From: Parvularcula sp. IMCC14364 | Lineage (GTDB): Bacteria > Pseudomonadota > Alphaproteobacteria > Caulobacterales > Parvularculaceae | Assembly: GCF_030758415.1 (NCBI RefSeq) | Contig: NZ_CP132334.1 | Span: forward strand, 2,182,001 to 2,246,000 | Direction of reading: 5' to 3' | DNA: 64,000 bases | In this document: piece after piece, positions 9,030 through 17,532 of the stretch | How positions within the stretch are numbered: position 1 is the stretch's first letter | How the letters are laid out: each line of letters begins with the position of its first letter | Notes under the pieces: model-generated | Told to the model about the DNA's origin: nothing | What the model saw: only the letters and a program-made list of their open reading frames with translations | The model's database searches: none | Program-made: the position numbers and the translations under genes

Positions 9030-9481
9030 CAACCCTCATAACTGTCACGGCTCTCTATGACGGTAGCGCAGATGCGATTTTCCGTGAAGCGATGAATTTT
9101 TCGGAACTGGTTGAAGCCATGTCCGGGCTCGCCGCCTATGAAGGGCTGCCAGAGGAACCGGCCAAAGAAGGCGAGACTTATACAGTCGATGTGACAATGT
9201 GGGGGTTCCTGAAAACCAGAGGGCATGTGATGCATGTGGAAACCCTGGATTATGAGAACCGCATCATTCAGAGCCGCGAACATAATCCCGCCATCAAGCG
9301 CTGGGACCATCATCTCTCGGTACAGCCGCTGGGCGAGAAGGTGCTCTGGACTGACCGGATCGAACTGGATGCAGGCTGGCGCACTTTCGGCGCGGCCCGG
9401 TTCTGCGCCTATGTCTATGAGCGCCGCCATAAATATCGAAAAGCACTGGAAATCACGCGCTCCATTGGCAAGGCTGGATAA
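9026..9481 (+). CDS. SRPBCC/START-like protein
   Basis: A 151-residue soluble protein that looks like a member of the SRPBCC (START/Bet v1-like) fold, which binds small hydrophobic ligands. The pattern is an N-terminal strand, a helix, then long antiparallel strands (YTVDVTMWGFLKT, HVMHVETLDYENRIIQSRE, VLWTDRIELDAG) and a C-terminal helix (ARFCAYVYERRHKYRKALE). The start is a TTG at 9026 with AGGAG at 9015-9019; the next in-frame ATG is far inside the fold, so TTG is preferred. The start overlaps the stop of the preceding gene. The ligand and role are unknown, and the family assignment rests on pattern only. Confidence 0.65.
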   Translation: MTTLITVTALYDGSADAIFREAMNFSELVEAMSGLAAYEGLPEEPAKEGETYTVDVTMWGFLKTRGHVMHVETLDYENRIIQSREHNPAIKRWDHHLSVQPLGEKVLWTDRIELDAGWRTFGAARFCAYVYERRHKYRKALEITRSIGKAG

Positions 9482-9588
9482 TCCCTTCGCACCCGATGCC
9501 TGACATCAGCCCGACTGCTAAAGAGTCTGTGCCCGAAGGCAGAGGCGATATATATTTTTCCCAAACAGACCTTCGGGAGGAAAGAGCC

Positions 9589-10746
9589 ATGATATTCACC
9601 GCCGAGCATGAGCAACTGCGCGAAACCACCGCGAAATTCATCGAAAAAGAGATCAACCCTTATGTCGATGAATGGGAAAAGGAAGAAATTTTCCCGGCCC
9701 ATGAAGTTTTCAAGAAGATGGGTGATCTCGGACTGCTCGGCGTTTCCTATGATGAGGCATATGGCGGGCTTGGCCTTGACTACACCTATAACGTGGTGAT
9801 CGCTGAAGAGCTGGGCATGATAAATTGCGGCGGCGTGCCCATGGCCATTGGTGTACAAACAGATATGTGCACCCCTGCCCTGCATAATTTTGGCTCGGAC
9901 GAATTGAAGAAAGAGTTTCTCGCCCCGGCGATTGCCGGCGATATGGTGGGCTGCATCGGGGTTTCTGAACCAGGTGCCGGGTCTGATGTGGCATCGGTTA
10001 AAACCACCGCCCGAAAAGACGGTGACGACTACATTATCTCCGGCTCGAAAATGTGGATCACCAACTCCCTTCAGGCCGACTGGATCTGCCTCCTGTGTAA
10101 TACATCTGACGATCATCCGCACCGCAACAAATCCCTGATCATGGTGCCAATGGACACCCCGGGCATCGAGAAGCAGAAAATACACAAGATGGGGATGCAC
10201 TCTTCAGATACAGGCCAACTGTTTTTTGATGATGTCCGGGTACCACAGCGCAATCGTATCGGCGAAGAAGGCACAGGCTTCATGTTGCAGATGGTGCAGT
10301 TTCAGGCAGAGCGCATCTGGGCCGCTGCCAATGCGCTGAAAGGCTTCGACAAGCAGATCGACCTGACAATCGAATATACAAAAGAGCGTCATACATTTGA
10401 CCAGCCGATCATCAACAATCAGGTCGTGCATTTCCGTCTGGCTGAATTACGCACAGAGGTGGAGTTGCTGCGCTCGCTTGTATATCGCTGCGTTGAAAAC
10501 TACGTGGGCGGAGAAGACATGACGCGGCTTGCCTCCATGGCGAAACTGAAAGCCGGTCGCCTTGCGCGGGAAATTTCTGACGCCTGCCTGCAATATTGGG
10601 GCGGCATGGGCTTCACCGCTGACAGTCCGATCGCCCGCGCCTATCGCGATGGCCGCCTCGCCTCCATCGGTGGCGGCGCGGACGAGATCATGCTTGGCAT
10701 CATTGCAAAGTTTGAGGGCACTCTGCCAAAGCGGAAGTCGAATTAA
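9589..10746 (+). CDS. Acyl-CoA dehydrogenase
   Basis: An FAD-dependent acyl-CoA dehydrogenase of 385 residues, which introduces the 2,3 double bond in an acyl-CoA. The family pieces are in order: helical N-domain beginning FTAEHEQLRETTAKF, the FAD-binding strands with CIGVSEPGAGSDVAS and WITNSLQADW, and the helical C-domain with QYWGGMGFTADSPIARAYRDGR. At the position of the catalytic Glu of medium-chain enzymes (MCAD E376) this protein has Asp (TADSP), so its base may be Asp or located elsewhere. ATG 9589 is preferred over an in-frame ATG at 9496 because GGGAGG at 9575-9580 precedes it and the family begins there. Its stop overlaps that of the facing PIG-L gene. The substrate is not evident. 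Confidence 0.92.
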   Translation: MIFTAEHEQLRETTAKFIEKEINPYVDEWEKEEIFPAHEVFKKMGDLGLLGVSYDEAYGGLGLDYTYNVVIAEELGMINCGGVPMAIGVQTDMCTPALHNFGSDELKKEFLAPAIAGDMVGCIGVSEPGAGSDVASVKTTARKDGDDYIISGSKMWITNSLQADWICLLCNTSDDHPHRNKSLIMVPMDTPGIEKQKIHKMGMHSSDTGQLFFDDVRVPQRNRIGEEGTGFMLQMVQFQAERIWAAANALKGFDKQIDLTIEYTKERHTFDQPIINNQVVHFRLAELRTEVELLRSLVYRCVENYVGGEDMTRLASMAKLKAGRLAREISDACLQYWGGMGFTADSPIARAYRDGRLASIGGGADEIMLGIIAKFEGTLPKRKSN

Positions 10747-11573
10747 GGCGTATCCTGAACGACTTCGACAAAATAAAACTCCTTGTCGTTCACCCGGTGC
10801 AGAAACCATGCGGGCATTCCGTACACATCACGCACGAAATTGCGCTGTGAAGCGTGAATTTCCCAGCCGCGAATCTTGGCTTTGGCTTCACCGGGCATGG
10901 CATGGGTTGGCGCAGGCTGATTTGCGACAACTATTTGCCCCGGCTCTCCGCCAAATCTTGCCATCATGCGGCGCGGGGCCAGCACATAAGCGATAGCGTC
11001 CGGCGAGAGTTCCGGTTCTGTCCGCCTGACCTGCAATACAGCGTCGCGCGCCGCCTGCCCGATCAGCATATGGTCAGGATGATTTGAAAAGCCGCTCTCT
11101 GGCCAGAACGTCACAACAAGATCAGGCTGCCACTTCTTGATACTGGCTGCCAGACGACGAACAATCGCGGCGTAATCTGCTGTTGCCACACCACTGTCCG
11201 GATAATCCCAGACTTCCTGAGCATCAAGCCCGAGAGCAAAACCGCTTTTTAATGCCTCGGCATGGCGGATGATGCCAAGCTCTTCCTGCCGCGCGACCAC
11301 TGGCGTCTGATTACCAGCCTCTCCTTTGGTCGCTGTTATCATCCGGGTTATTGCCCCGTCGCGTTTTTTTGCGCGCAGCAAGAGACCGGTTACCAGTTGC
11401 TCATCATCCGGATGGGCGAAAACTGCCAGCACAGACCTGGCCTCAAGCTCCCCTGTCAGGGACGGAACAAATGCCGCATCCGGTTCTTCAAACTGACTGT
11501 CGAACCAGAACAGTCTCCCAGCCAGGACCAGAAATGCGACGAGCGCTGTTATGGTGAGGATGCGGATAATCAT
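10743..11573 (-). CDS. PIG-L family deacetylase, membrane-anchored
   Basis: This is a zinc-dependent de-N-acetylase of the PIG-L/LmbE family, whose members remove acetyl groups from GlcNAc-containing glycans or small glycosides. The zinc motif FAHPDDEQL is near residue 50 and the second metal motif NHPDHMLIG lies near 160. A single hydrophobic segment at the N-terminus (about residues 3-20) suggests anchoring with the enzyme outside the cytoplasm. The ATG at 11573 is preferred over that at 11588 because a GGAG site lies nine bases before it. A 17-bp palindrome about 50 bp upstream is a candidate operator. The true substrate is unknown; a glycan is plausible. Confidence 0.85.
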   Translation of the reverse strand: MIIRILTITALVAFLVLAGRLFWFDSQFEEPDAAFVPSLTGELEARSVLAVFAHPDDEQLVTGLLLRAKKRDGAITRMITATKGEAGNQTPVVARQEELGIIRHAEALKSGFALGLDAQEVWDYPDSGVATADYAAIVRRLAASIKKWQPDLVVTFWPESGFSNHPDHMLIGQAARDAVLQVRRTEPELSPDAIAYVLAPRRMMARFGGEPGQIVVANQPAPTHAMPGEAKAKIRGWEIHASQRNFVRDVYGMPAWFLHRVNDKEFYFVEVVQDTP

Positions 11574-11622
11574 TTTTATGCACTCCATATCAGCAGCAGG
11601 CCGAGACCAAGGCGGGGATAAA

Positions 11623-11639
11623 TCGTGATAATATCACGA
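11623..11639. promoter_or_regulatory. 17-bp palindrome upstream of PIG-L gene
   Basis: TCGTGATA-A-TATCACGA has perfect 8-base arms around a single base. It sits about 50 bp upstream of the preferred PIG-L start and has the geometry of a dimeric repressor operator. The regulator is unknown. Confidence 0.45.
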
Positions 11640-11642
11640 AAT

Positions 11643-11661
11643 TTCAAACTGACCCACTACC
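11643..11661. repeat. IS-end-like sequence, left
   Basis: TTCAAACTGACCCACTACC matches 14 of 19 bases with the sequence at 14892-14910 in the same orientation, the best matches being AACTG and CACTACC. The two lie on either side of the low-GC peptidase/regulator segment. It resembles terminal sequences of insertion elements that I have seen, but no transposase is present. Confidence 0.35.
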
Positions 11662-11741
11662 AGAATACTGATCAGTACGAGCAGCACTCGCTGCGCATAA
11701 TGACCCATTTCCCAATTTCCTTACTTTATCATAGTCAATTC

Positions 11742-11760
11742 GGGGGCCCATAAGTTTCTT
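11742..11760 (+). repeat. Dispersed 19-bp motif, copy A
   Basis: GGGGGCCCATAAGTTTCTT is one of three related intergenic sequences, with copies at 22674-22692 and 30920-30938. This copy differs from the one at 22674 at two positions. Confidence 0.5.
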
Positions 11761-11938
11761 ATCCCAGGTTAATTTATGAAACTTTCATGGGATGGTTACT
11801 TTATGCTGAAAAGTGAGTAGTTTCTCAGTTTGAATTCGATGGCAATTTCTCGCCACGAGGGCGACATTCGGACATTTGCAATGAATGTCCGAATTGGTGT
11901 CATGTTCAGATGTAAAATTCGCCTTACGCAGATTGGTT

Positions 11939-13399
11939 CTATTTTTTGAGTAGCTCTAAAAGCTCTCTGATTACGATGTCGTCTGCCCCTCTGACGGCTG
12001 GCGTTGGAATCGCAATGTCGGGCGTGACAGGATGACTTTCTTCAATCCCATTTGGGCGAATGATGTGGGCCTTTGGATAGCCAACGAGGAAGCCTGAATG
12101 CGGTAATGTAAAGTGTTCCATGGCACCATATGTCGTCGACATATCGCGTGTTGGTTCCCCATACACAGTGCCAAAGCCATAATCCTGGATGAGGGCTGCA
12201 ACTGAAACCGCGTTAGAGTAGCTGAAGCGGTTCACAAGGACATGAATATCACCCGTAAACCGTTCTCCTTCTCTTGGTTGGGCATATGGGAGTTCAAACG
12301 ATACGAAATCACCGTTATTAGCTTTAGCGAACAGTTCGGCGAATTTCGCGGAAATACCTCCCTCGCCATCTTGCCTCGCATTGACGCGTTTCTGATTTGA
12401 GGCCGTCGTTTCTGGGCTGACCTTAATTCTAAAATCTGATGCAAATCGAAAAGGTTCATCCGCAAACCAGGCAATGACAGGATCAGAGAAGGAATTGTCG
12501 CCACCTGGATTATCTCGCAGATCAAGAATCAGATGCTCGGCGCCTTTTTGAATAAAGTCGTTAAATGCGGTATCGACGAATTCCTGAAAAACAGCCACGC
12601 TCTCCGGGCTGAAATATTCCCCCGGCTTCGTTGCTTCCATATTAAAAAACGGACCCGGGCGTAGATAGGCAACATGCTTGTTGATCATATTTGCTTCTCT
12701 GCCGTTCAGCTGAAACCCTGATTCCATGCGCACGAGTTCCGAGAGTTGATCGAATCCTATGGCATCTATTTCCGTCTTGATGACCTTGCTTCCCCGTTTC
12801 AGTTCGACTGAAAACTGTGCCATCGGACCATATTCCAGCAACATGAAATAGGGCTCGGTGTTGGCGAGGAGGGAGTATGCAAGTTCCGGGGTTTCAGCCG
12901 AGATATTGCGTGTGAGCTCAGCGAGCCAGATTGGGTTTGGCTTGCCTTGAAGAGAGATAATCCGATCGCCTGGTTGTGCGGCTGTCTTTGAGGGGACACC
13001 TGCGACAATGACTTCGCCTTGCTGGAAGCGAATGCTCAGTGGAAACACCAGACCGTCACCTTCTATATGAGCGTCCCAAAAAGGATTGCGGCCATCAATA
13101 CGTGTATGGCCGTGTTTTGCGAGCGCAACAAAGCGCTGAAAGTCCTTATGAAGATCGCCAGAACTTACGGTTTCGGCTTCAGCATATTTTGACTTTAGCT
13201 CTGCAAAGGCACTGTCGAAGACAGCCTGAGAGGTTTCGGCAAACAGGCCGGCATCGGCCGATTGGAGGCCACTATAGAGGCGTTCGAGATCTGCTGTGGC
13301 TAGATCAGATGTAAAGGTATCTGACTGCGCCACAGCGGTGAAACCATTTATAGCGCATAGCACAATGACGGTCAGGGTGGATCTAAGAGCCTGTAACAT
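11939..13399 (-). CDS. S41 family (tail-specific) peptidase, exported
   Basis: A 486-residue serine peptidase of family S41, probably periplasmic. An N-terminal signal peptide is visible (hydrophobic residues ~8-22, cut near AVAQ). A PDZ-like stretch follows (GVPSKTAAQPGDRIISLQGKP, near 133-153). The peptidase core includes HLILDLRDNPGGDNS, the nucleophile region VLVNRFSYSNAVSVAALIQDYG in which Ser of YSNA is the likely nucleophile, and TVYGEPT. The end, NGIEESHPVTPDIAIPTP, is typical of the retinol-binding/C-terminal-processing branch. It is divergently transcribed from the membrane-bound regulator at 13548, with only 148 bp between the starts, so that protein probably controls it. Base composition is lower in GC than the flanking genes. 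Confidence 0.85.
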   Translation of the reverse strand: MLQALRSTLTVIVLCAINGFTAVAQSDTFTSDLATADLERLYSGLQSADAGLFAETSQAVFDSAFAELKSKYAEAETVSSGDLHKDFQRFVALAKHGHTRIDGRNPFWDAHIEGDGLVFPLSIRFQQGEVIVAGVPSKTAAQPGDRIISLQGKPNPIWLAELTRNISAETPELAYSLLANTEPYFMLLEYGPMAQFSVELKRGSKVIKTEIDAIGFDQLSELVRMESGFQLNGREANMINKHVAYLRPGPFFNMEATKPGEYFSPESVAVFQEFVDTAFNDFIQKGAEHLILDLRDNPGGDNSFSDPVIAWFADEPFRFASDFRIKVSPETTASNQKRVNARQDGEGGISAKFAELFAKANNGDFVSFELPYAQPREGERFTGDIHVLVNRFSYSNAVSVAALIQDYGFGTVYGEPTRDMSTTYGAMEHFTLPHSGFLVGYPKAHIIRPNGIEESHPVTPDIAIPTPAVRGADDIVIRELLELLKK

Positions 13400-13547
13400 A
13401 ACTATCCTTTCGCATCTGGTGCATTACGTTCGCGTCTATATTATAGTCGCTATTGCAGCTATCTTCTGGATTATGAAAACGCCATGACCTCGCGATCCTT
13501 GTATTCTGACCTTTTTATTTTCCAATCTTTTCAAAGGTTTAGATGCC

Positions 13548-14773
13548 TTGAAAAATGAAGTTTTGATCATAGACAAGTGGCAGGTTGACCCTGCAATCAA
13601 ACGGATAATGAGTGACGAGGGAGACCTTGAGCTTGAGCCCCGCGTCATGGACCTGCTTATGCTGCTCGCGAAAAGCGCGGGCCAAGTGATCTCAAAGGAA
13701 GAAATCATCGCATCCCTTTGGGGGGATGTTCATGTGAATGAGGATGCTCTGACGAGGTGCGTATTTAAATTGCGCAAGGCGCTTGGAGATGATGCGCGTA
13801 ATCCACGTTACATCGAAACCTTATCCAAACGCGGCTATCGCCTCTTGGCTGATGTGACTTTTGCCGAAAGCACTCATGAAGGAGTTACGGCGCAAAACGC
13901 CTTTGGCTGGAAAGTCGCCATAGGATTGGTGCTTGTGTTGGCTTTGACAGTTGCTATTTTTGCTATGTCAGATTTTAAAACGGGACTTCAGCAGTTGTCA
14001 CCTCGTGACGAGGTGTTCGCAGACAGACTTGTCCGTGCTGACGATTTCTATAGTCAATTTACGCGGGCAGATAATGAGGCGGCTCTTCGATTATATGAGG
14101 CGGTGCTTGATGAAGACCCAAAGAATGCTGCAGCCTTGGCAGGACTGTCTAATGCACTCGCACAAAGAGTGATCCGGTATCAGGGACCTGGCAGCGAGCA
14201 AATAAGGCGAGGTTCGCTAACAGCAGCGCTCGAAAGCGGCTGGCTTGAAAATGAGACCGCCCTGGCAGAGTTAGGCCGAATTGTCGCGCTGGCAGAAGAA
14301 GCAACAACGATTGACCCTGCCCATGAACGGGCATGGCGCGCACTCGGACTGGCGCTTTCCGCCCAGCATGAGTTTGAGAAGGCTGAACGAGCCTATGAAC
14401 GGGCGCTTTTGATCGCGCCCGATGATTGGAGGACGATGATCAATCTGTCTGAATTAAACGGTCTTCTGGGGAGAGAAGATCGTTCAACGCCCTATAGGTG
14501 CAGGCATGGCTCATCATGGAGCGTCGTTACACGCAAGATCCCGTCAGTATCCGGCCATGGCATAGCGCCACAGGTATTGCTGTCGCTGACGCAAAAATCG
14601 CAGCAGGATCACTGGAAGACGCGAGACTATGGTTTCGTCGGGTTCTGGTGCGAGACCCGCTCAATCCGGAGGCGCTTCAAGGACTAGCTACTGTACTAAA
14701 TCTATTGGGAGACACAGTTGGCGCAGAAGCTGTTTGCGCTGAGCTTTCGGACATTAACGATGAATCGTGTTGA
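13548..14773 (+). pseudogene. ToxR/CadC-like winged-helix regulator with TPR region, frameshifted
   Basis: The N-terminal ~105 residues are an OmpR/PhoB-type winged helix (VMDLLMLLAKSAGQVISKEE, then IETLSKRGYRL). A single membrane segment follows (about 123-142), then a region of TPR-like helices (YEAVLDEDPKNAAALAGLS; AERAYERALLIAPDDW). This is the plan of membrane-bound ToxR/CadC regulators with a sensing domain outside. The start is TTG 13548; no ATG is in frame nearby. After codon ~316, near 14496, the frame runs into unrelated residues and stops at 14687. The frame two bases further on, from 14498 to 14773, continues the TPR pattern (AKIAAGSLEDARLWFRRVLV). One missing base restores a product of about 409 residues. 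It is either a broken gene or a sequencing error. Confidence 0.75.
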
Positions 14774-14891
14774 GCCAATTCTGACGAGCCTATGCAGTTG
14801 AAGGTCGTTCGCCCGGTAGCGTCTTGTGCCAGCTTTCAGACATTCAAATTGAAGCGCCAATGCCGCAATGGGCCAATAGCCGTCCTCCAAT

Positions 14892-14910
14892 TTTGAACTG
14901 GGACACTACC
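14892..14910. repeat. IS-end-like sequence, right
   Basis: TTTGAACTGGGACACTACC is related (14 of 19) to the sequence at 11643-11661 and lies just beyond the regulator gene, 59 bp before the SDR start. With its partner it brackets the low-GC segment. Confidence 0.35.
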
Positions 14911-14968
14911 GAAAAGCGTGACCTGAAGGTGATTCCCTGTCATTCTGTTATGATCAAGGAGTCCATTC

Positions 14969-15964
14969 ATGACCCATCGTAAACTGACCCCGAACCGCCG
15001 TGAAATTCTGGCTGGTGCCGCAACTGTGGCAACCGCTGCGAGCCTTGCAGCCGGCAGCGCATCCGCAGAAGAACTGAACTTCGTAGGCCAGTCCGTCCTG
15101 ATCACTGGCACCAGTTCCGGTTTTGGCAAACTGGCTGCACAGCACCTTGCCCGCCATGGGGCAACGGTTATTGCTTCCATGCGTAACGTGCCGCGCCCCG
15201 AGGCAGAGGAACTGCGCGACCTTGCCAGTGATGAAAAACTCAATCTGTCTGTCGTCGAGATTGATGTGACCAAACCGGATCAGGTCGCAGGCGGTGTTGC
15301 AGAAGCAGAGCAGATTGCCGATGGCGCGCTGGATGTGCTGATCAATAATGCCGGGATTGCCTATGGCGGCCCGATCGAAATTCACGACGAGCAGTCAATC
15401 GCAAAAATCTATGACGTGAACCTGCATGGCTATCACCGCATGGCCAAGGCGGTGCTGCCGAAAATGCGCGCCGCCAAAGCGGGACATATCTTCAACGTGT
15501 CATCGCAGCTCGGGCGGCTGGTGCTGCCGAACCTCGGGCTTTATTGCTCAACCAAGTTTGCTGTTGAAGCGATGTTCGAGGCCATGGCCTATGAACTGGC
15601 CCCATTTGGCGTCGAAGTGACGATCATCCAGCCGGGTGGCTATCCCACAAAAATCTGGGAAAATGGCACAAAGAATTTTGACGGCCTGCTGGAGCGTGTG
15701 GGCCAAGAACGCATGGCTGCTTACGAGGCACACCTCACCATTGCCCAAGGCATGTTCAATGGTAGCCAAAGTACAGACCCGATGGATATTCCGCGCGCCA
15801 TTGCACAGATCATGGCGATGCCAGCCGGCACGCGGCCCCTGCGCAAACCCGTTCACCCGAATACAGCCGGGCCTGATGCCGTGAATGGCATTGCCAAGAT
15901 GGTGCAGGCCGGAATGCTGGGGGACGGACCTTATGCGAGCTGGCACAAAGCTGTGAGTGACTGA
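14969..15964 (+). CDS. Short-chain dehydrogenase/reductase with Tat signal
   Basis: An NAD(P)-dependent oxidoreductase of the SDR superfamily, 331 residues. The N-terminus carries a twin-arginine signal: NRREIL at residues 9-14, a weakly hydrophobic Ala-rich stretch, and a probable ASA-E cleavage site near 33. The SDR body has the cofactor loop TGTSSGFG (47-54), the NNAG motif near 129 and the catalytic Ser...Y192-C-S-T-K196 set; the following PGGYPTKIWENG is as in classical members. Export of a folded, cofactor-loaded SDR would need the Tat system, and tatABC lies directly downstream in facing orientation. AAGGAG-type site eight bases before ATG 14969. The substrate is unknown. Confidence 0.88.
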   Translation: MTHRKLTPNRREILAGAATVATAASLAAGSASAEELNFVGQSVLITGTSSGFGKLAAQHLARHGATVIASMRNVPRPEAEELRDLASDEKLNLSVVEIDVTKPDQVAGGVAEAEQIADGALDVLINNAGIAYGGPIEIHDEQSIAKIYDVNLHGYHRMAKAVLPKMRAAKAGHIFNVSSQLGRLVLPNLGLYCSTKFAVEAMFEAMAYELAPFGVEVTIIQPGGYPTKIWENGTKNFDGLLERVGQERMAAYEAHLTIAQGMFNGSQSTDPMDIPRAIAQIMAMPAGTRPLRKPVHPNTAGPDAVNGIAKMVQAGMLGDGPYASWHKAVSD

Positions 15965-16825
15965 TCAGCCTGAGGTTTCGGCCTCAGCCTCAGGGTCTTC
16001 TGTCCGCTTTGCCGCGATCTTCACGGCAATGATCGATATTTCATAAAGCATCCAGATCGTCAGGCCGAGTGCGACCTGACTGATCGGATCCGGTGGCGTG
16101 AGAAACGCTGCCACAAGAAAAATCCCGACAATGGCAAAGCGCCGGTTACGTTGCAGGAACCCGCCATCGACAATTCCGGCAAGAGCCAGAAGCGTAAGAA
16201 TGACAGGCAACTGGAAGGCAAAGCCAAAGGCAATCATCAGCGTCATAATTAGGGACAGATAATCCCCCACAAAAACAATGAGATTATAGGCAAGCTCCTG
16301 CCCTTCTTCCAGCGGACGCTCCATGCCGAGGGCAAAGTTGATCACAAACGGCATGATCATGAAATAGACCAGCGCCAGGCCGAGCCCGAACAGGACTGGG
16401 ATTGCCAGCAGGAACGGCAGGACGGCCTGTTTTTCATTCTTGTAGAGGCCGGGAGCAACAAAGGCATAAAGCTCTCGTGCCACAATCGGGAAAGCCACCA
16501 TGATCGCGGCCACCAGCGCGAGTTTAACGCGGGCGAAAAAGAGTTCGAGCGGGCGGTATTCCAGTTCGGCTGCGCCGCCTGTCTTGTCCTTAACCGCGTC
16601 GATATAGGGGATCGTCAGCAGGTCATAGAGCGCCTGCGAGAACAGGAAGCAGATGCCAAAGGCAATGCCAATGGCGATCAGGCAAACGATCATCCTGCGG
16701 CGCAGTTCGATGAGATGCGACATAAGCGGCGCGCGACTGGCTTCCACTTCGTCAGCAGGTTGCTCATCTGAGATAATGTCGGGGGGCTGATCCTGATCGG
16801 ATGCAGCGGGGCCTTCTGATGTCAC
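15965..16825 (-). CDS. tatC: Sec-independent translocase protein TatC
   Basis: TatC is the core inner-membrane subunit that recognises twin-arginine signal peptides. The 286-residue protein has about 40 acidic, Pro-rich residues before the conserved start LMSHLIELRRRM, then six hydrophobic segments and the loop with FARVKLALVAAIMVAFP. The N-terminal extension and a short charged C-terminal tail make it longer than the ~250 residues of E. coli TatC. Its start overlaps the tatB stop by four bases (ATGA), so translation is coupled. The stop follows that of the Tat-signal SDR facing it. Confidence 0.96.
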   Translation of the reverse strand: MTSEGPAASDQDQPPDIISDEQPADEVEASRAPLMSHLIELRRRMIVCLIAIGIAFGICFLFSQALYDLLTIPYIDAVKDKTGGAAELEYRPLELFFARVKLALVAAIMVAFPIVARELYAFVAPGLYKNEKQAVLPFLLAIPVLFGLGLALVYFMIMPFVINFALGMERPLEEGQELAYNLIVFVGDYLSLIMTLMIAFGFAFQLPVILTLLALAGIVDGGFLQRNRRFAIVGIFLVAAFLTPPDPISQVALGLTIWMLYEISIIAVKIAAKRTEDPEAEAETSG

Positions 16826-17187
16826 GCTTTTTCACCTGCCGCTGCGACTGGCTCATCATCAGATTTTTTTTTCGGCGTGAATCTTTCAGGATCAAGCGTA
16901 CCGATATCTTTCATCGGCGCGATGGTCTTGTTGACTTCATCGCGGATCTCGGTGACCGGATTCTGCTTTTTCAGGGCTTCGATTTCTTTTTGTAATTCGT
17001 CAAGCTCTGCCTCACGCGCCATCTGATCGAAGCCTGCCATGAATTCCTGTGCCATCTGCCGGGCCTGCGCCATGAATTTGCCCACAGAACGCATCAGGCG
17101 CGGCAAGTCATTCGGGCCCACCACGACAAGGGCGAGCACCGCAAGCAGCATTATTTCGAAAAACCCTAGCTGGGGGATCAGGCTCAT
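16822..17187 (-). CDS. tatB: Sec-independent translocase protein TatB
   Basis: TatB forms the signal-peptide receptor with TatC. The protein has 121 residues: a short N-terminal membrane helix (FFEIMLLAVLALVVVGPNDLPRLMR) with the hallmark Glu and VVVGPNDLP hinge, then an amphipathic helix rich in Ala and Met, and a charged, unstructured tail ending VAAAGEKA. It lies between tatA (28 bp upstream) and tatC (4-bp overlap) in the standard alphaproteobacterial order tatA-tatB-tatC. Confidence 0.95.
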   Translation of the reverse strand: MSLIPQLGFFEIMLLAVLALVVVGPNDLPRLMRSVGKFMAQARQMAQEFMAGFDQMAREAELDELQKEIEALKKQNPVTEIRDEVNKTIAPMKDIGTLDPERFTPKKKSDDEPVAAAGEKA

Positions 17188-17215
17188 GTTCCTGCCCGTT
17201 CTGGTTTGCTGATAC

Positions 17216-17464
17216 TCAGGAAGACGCTTTGGTCGTCTCTTTGACTTTTACGTCTTCAATGTCTTCCGCTTTCAGACTGGCCGCGGATTTTTTTTCTTCA
17301 TCATCAGTGGCGATGGCTTTTTCTTCATCTTCCATGCCCTTGCGGAAGGATTTTATGCCCTTCGCAAAATCACCCATGATGGAGGAAATTCTGCCGCGCC
17401 CGCCAAACAGCAGCAACGCCAGTATAATGACCAGTACAATCTGCCATGGACCTACAGCACCCAT
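17216..17464 (-). CDS. tatA: Sec-independent translocase protein TatA
   Basis: TatA polymerises to form the twin-arginine translocation pore. The 82 residues begin MGAVGPWQIVLVIILALLLF, a single membrane helix, followed by the FG hinge (FGGRGRI, where many TatA proteins have FGxxKLP), an amphipathic helix (DFAKGIKSFRKGM) and an acidic tail. It heads tatABC, 68 bp after scpB, and may share the scpAB transcript. Confidence 0.95.
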   Translation of the reverse strand: MGAVGPWQIVLVIILALLLFGGRGRISSIMGDFAKGIKSFRKGMEDEEKAIATDDEEKKSAASLKAEDIEDVKVKETTKASS

Positions 17465-17532
17465 AAGCGCCTCACTTTCTTGTTCCTGCCGTCAATGTAG
17501 CGATGCGGTGAAGCCAGCGCAACGCCGGACAC

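Larger units (their letters stand above)
11589..11938. other. Intergenic region with palindrome, IS-end-like sequence and dispersed motif
   Basis: No gene is supported in this 350-bp AT-rich stretch. It holds a 17-bp palindrome (11623-11639), a 19-bp sequence resembling an insertion-sequence end (11643-11661) and one copy of a dispersed GGGGGC-CATAAGTTT motif (11742-11760). The short inverted pair GGACATT...AATGTCC near 11868-11890 could form a hairpin behind the facing S41 gene. Confidence 0.6.

Noticed and set aside
14702-14890. Minus-strand 62-codon frame next to the IS-end-like sequence, as a transposase remnant
   Set aside because: No transposase motif could be recognised and it mostly overlaps the end of the regulator gene.
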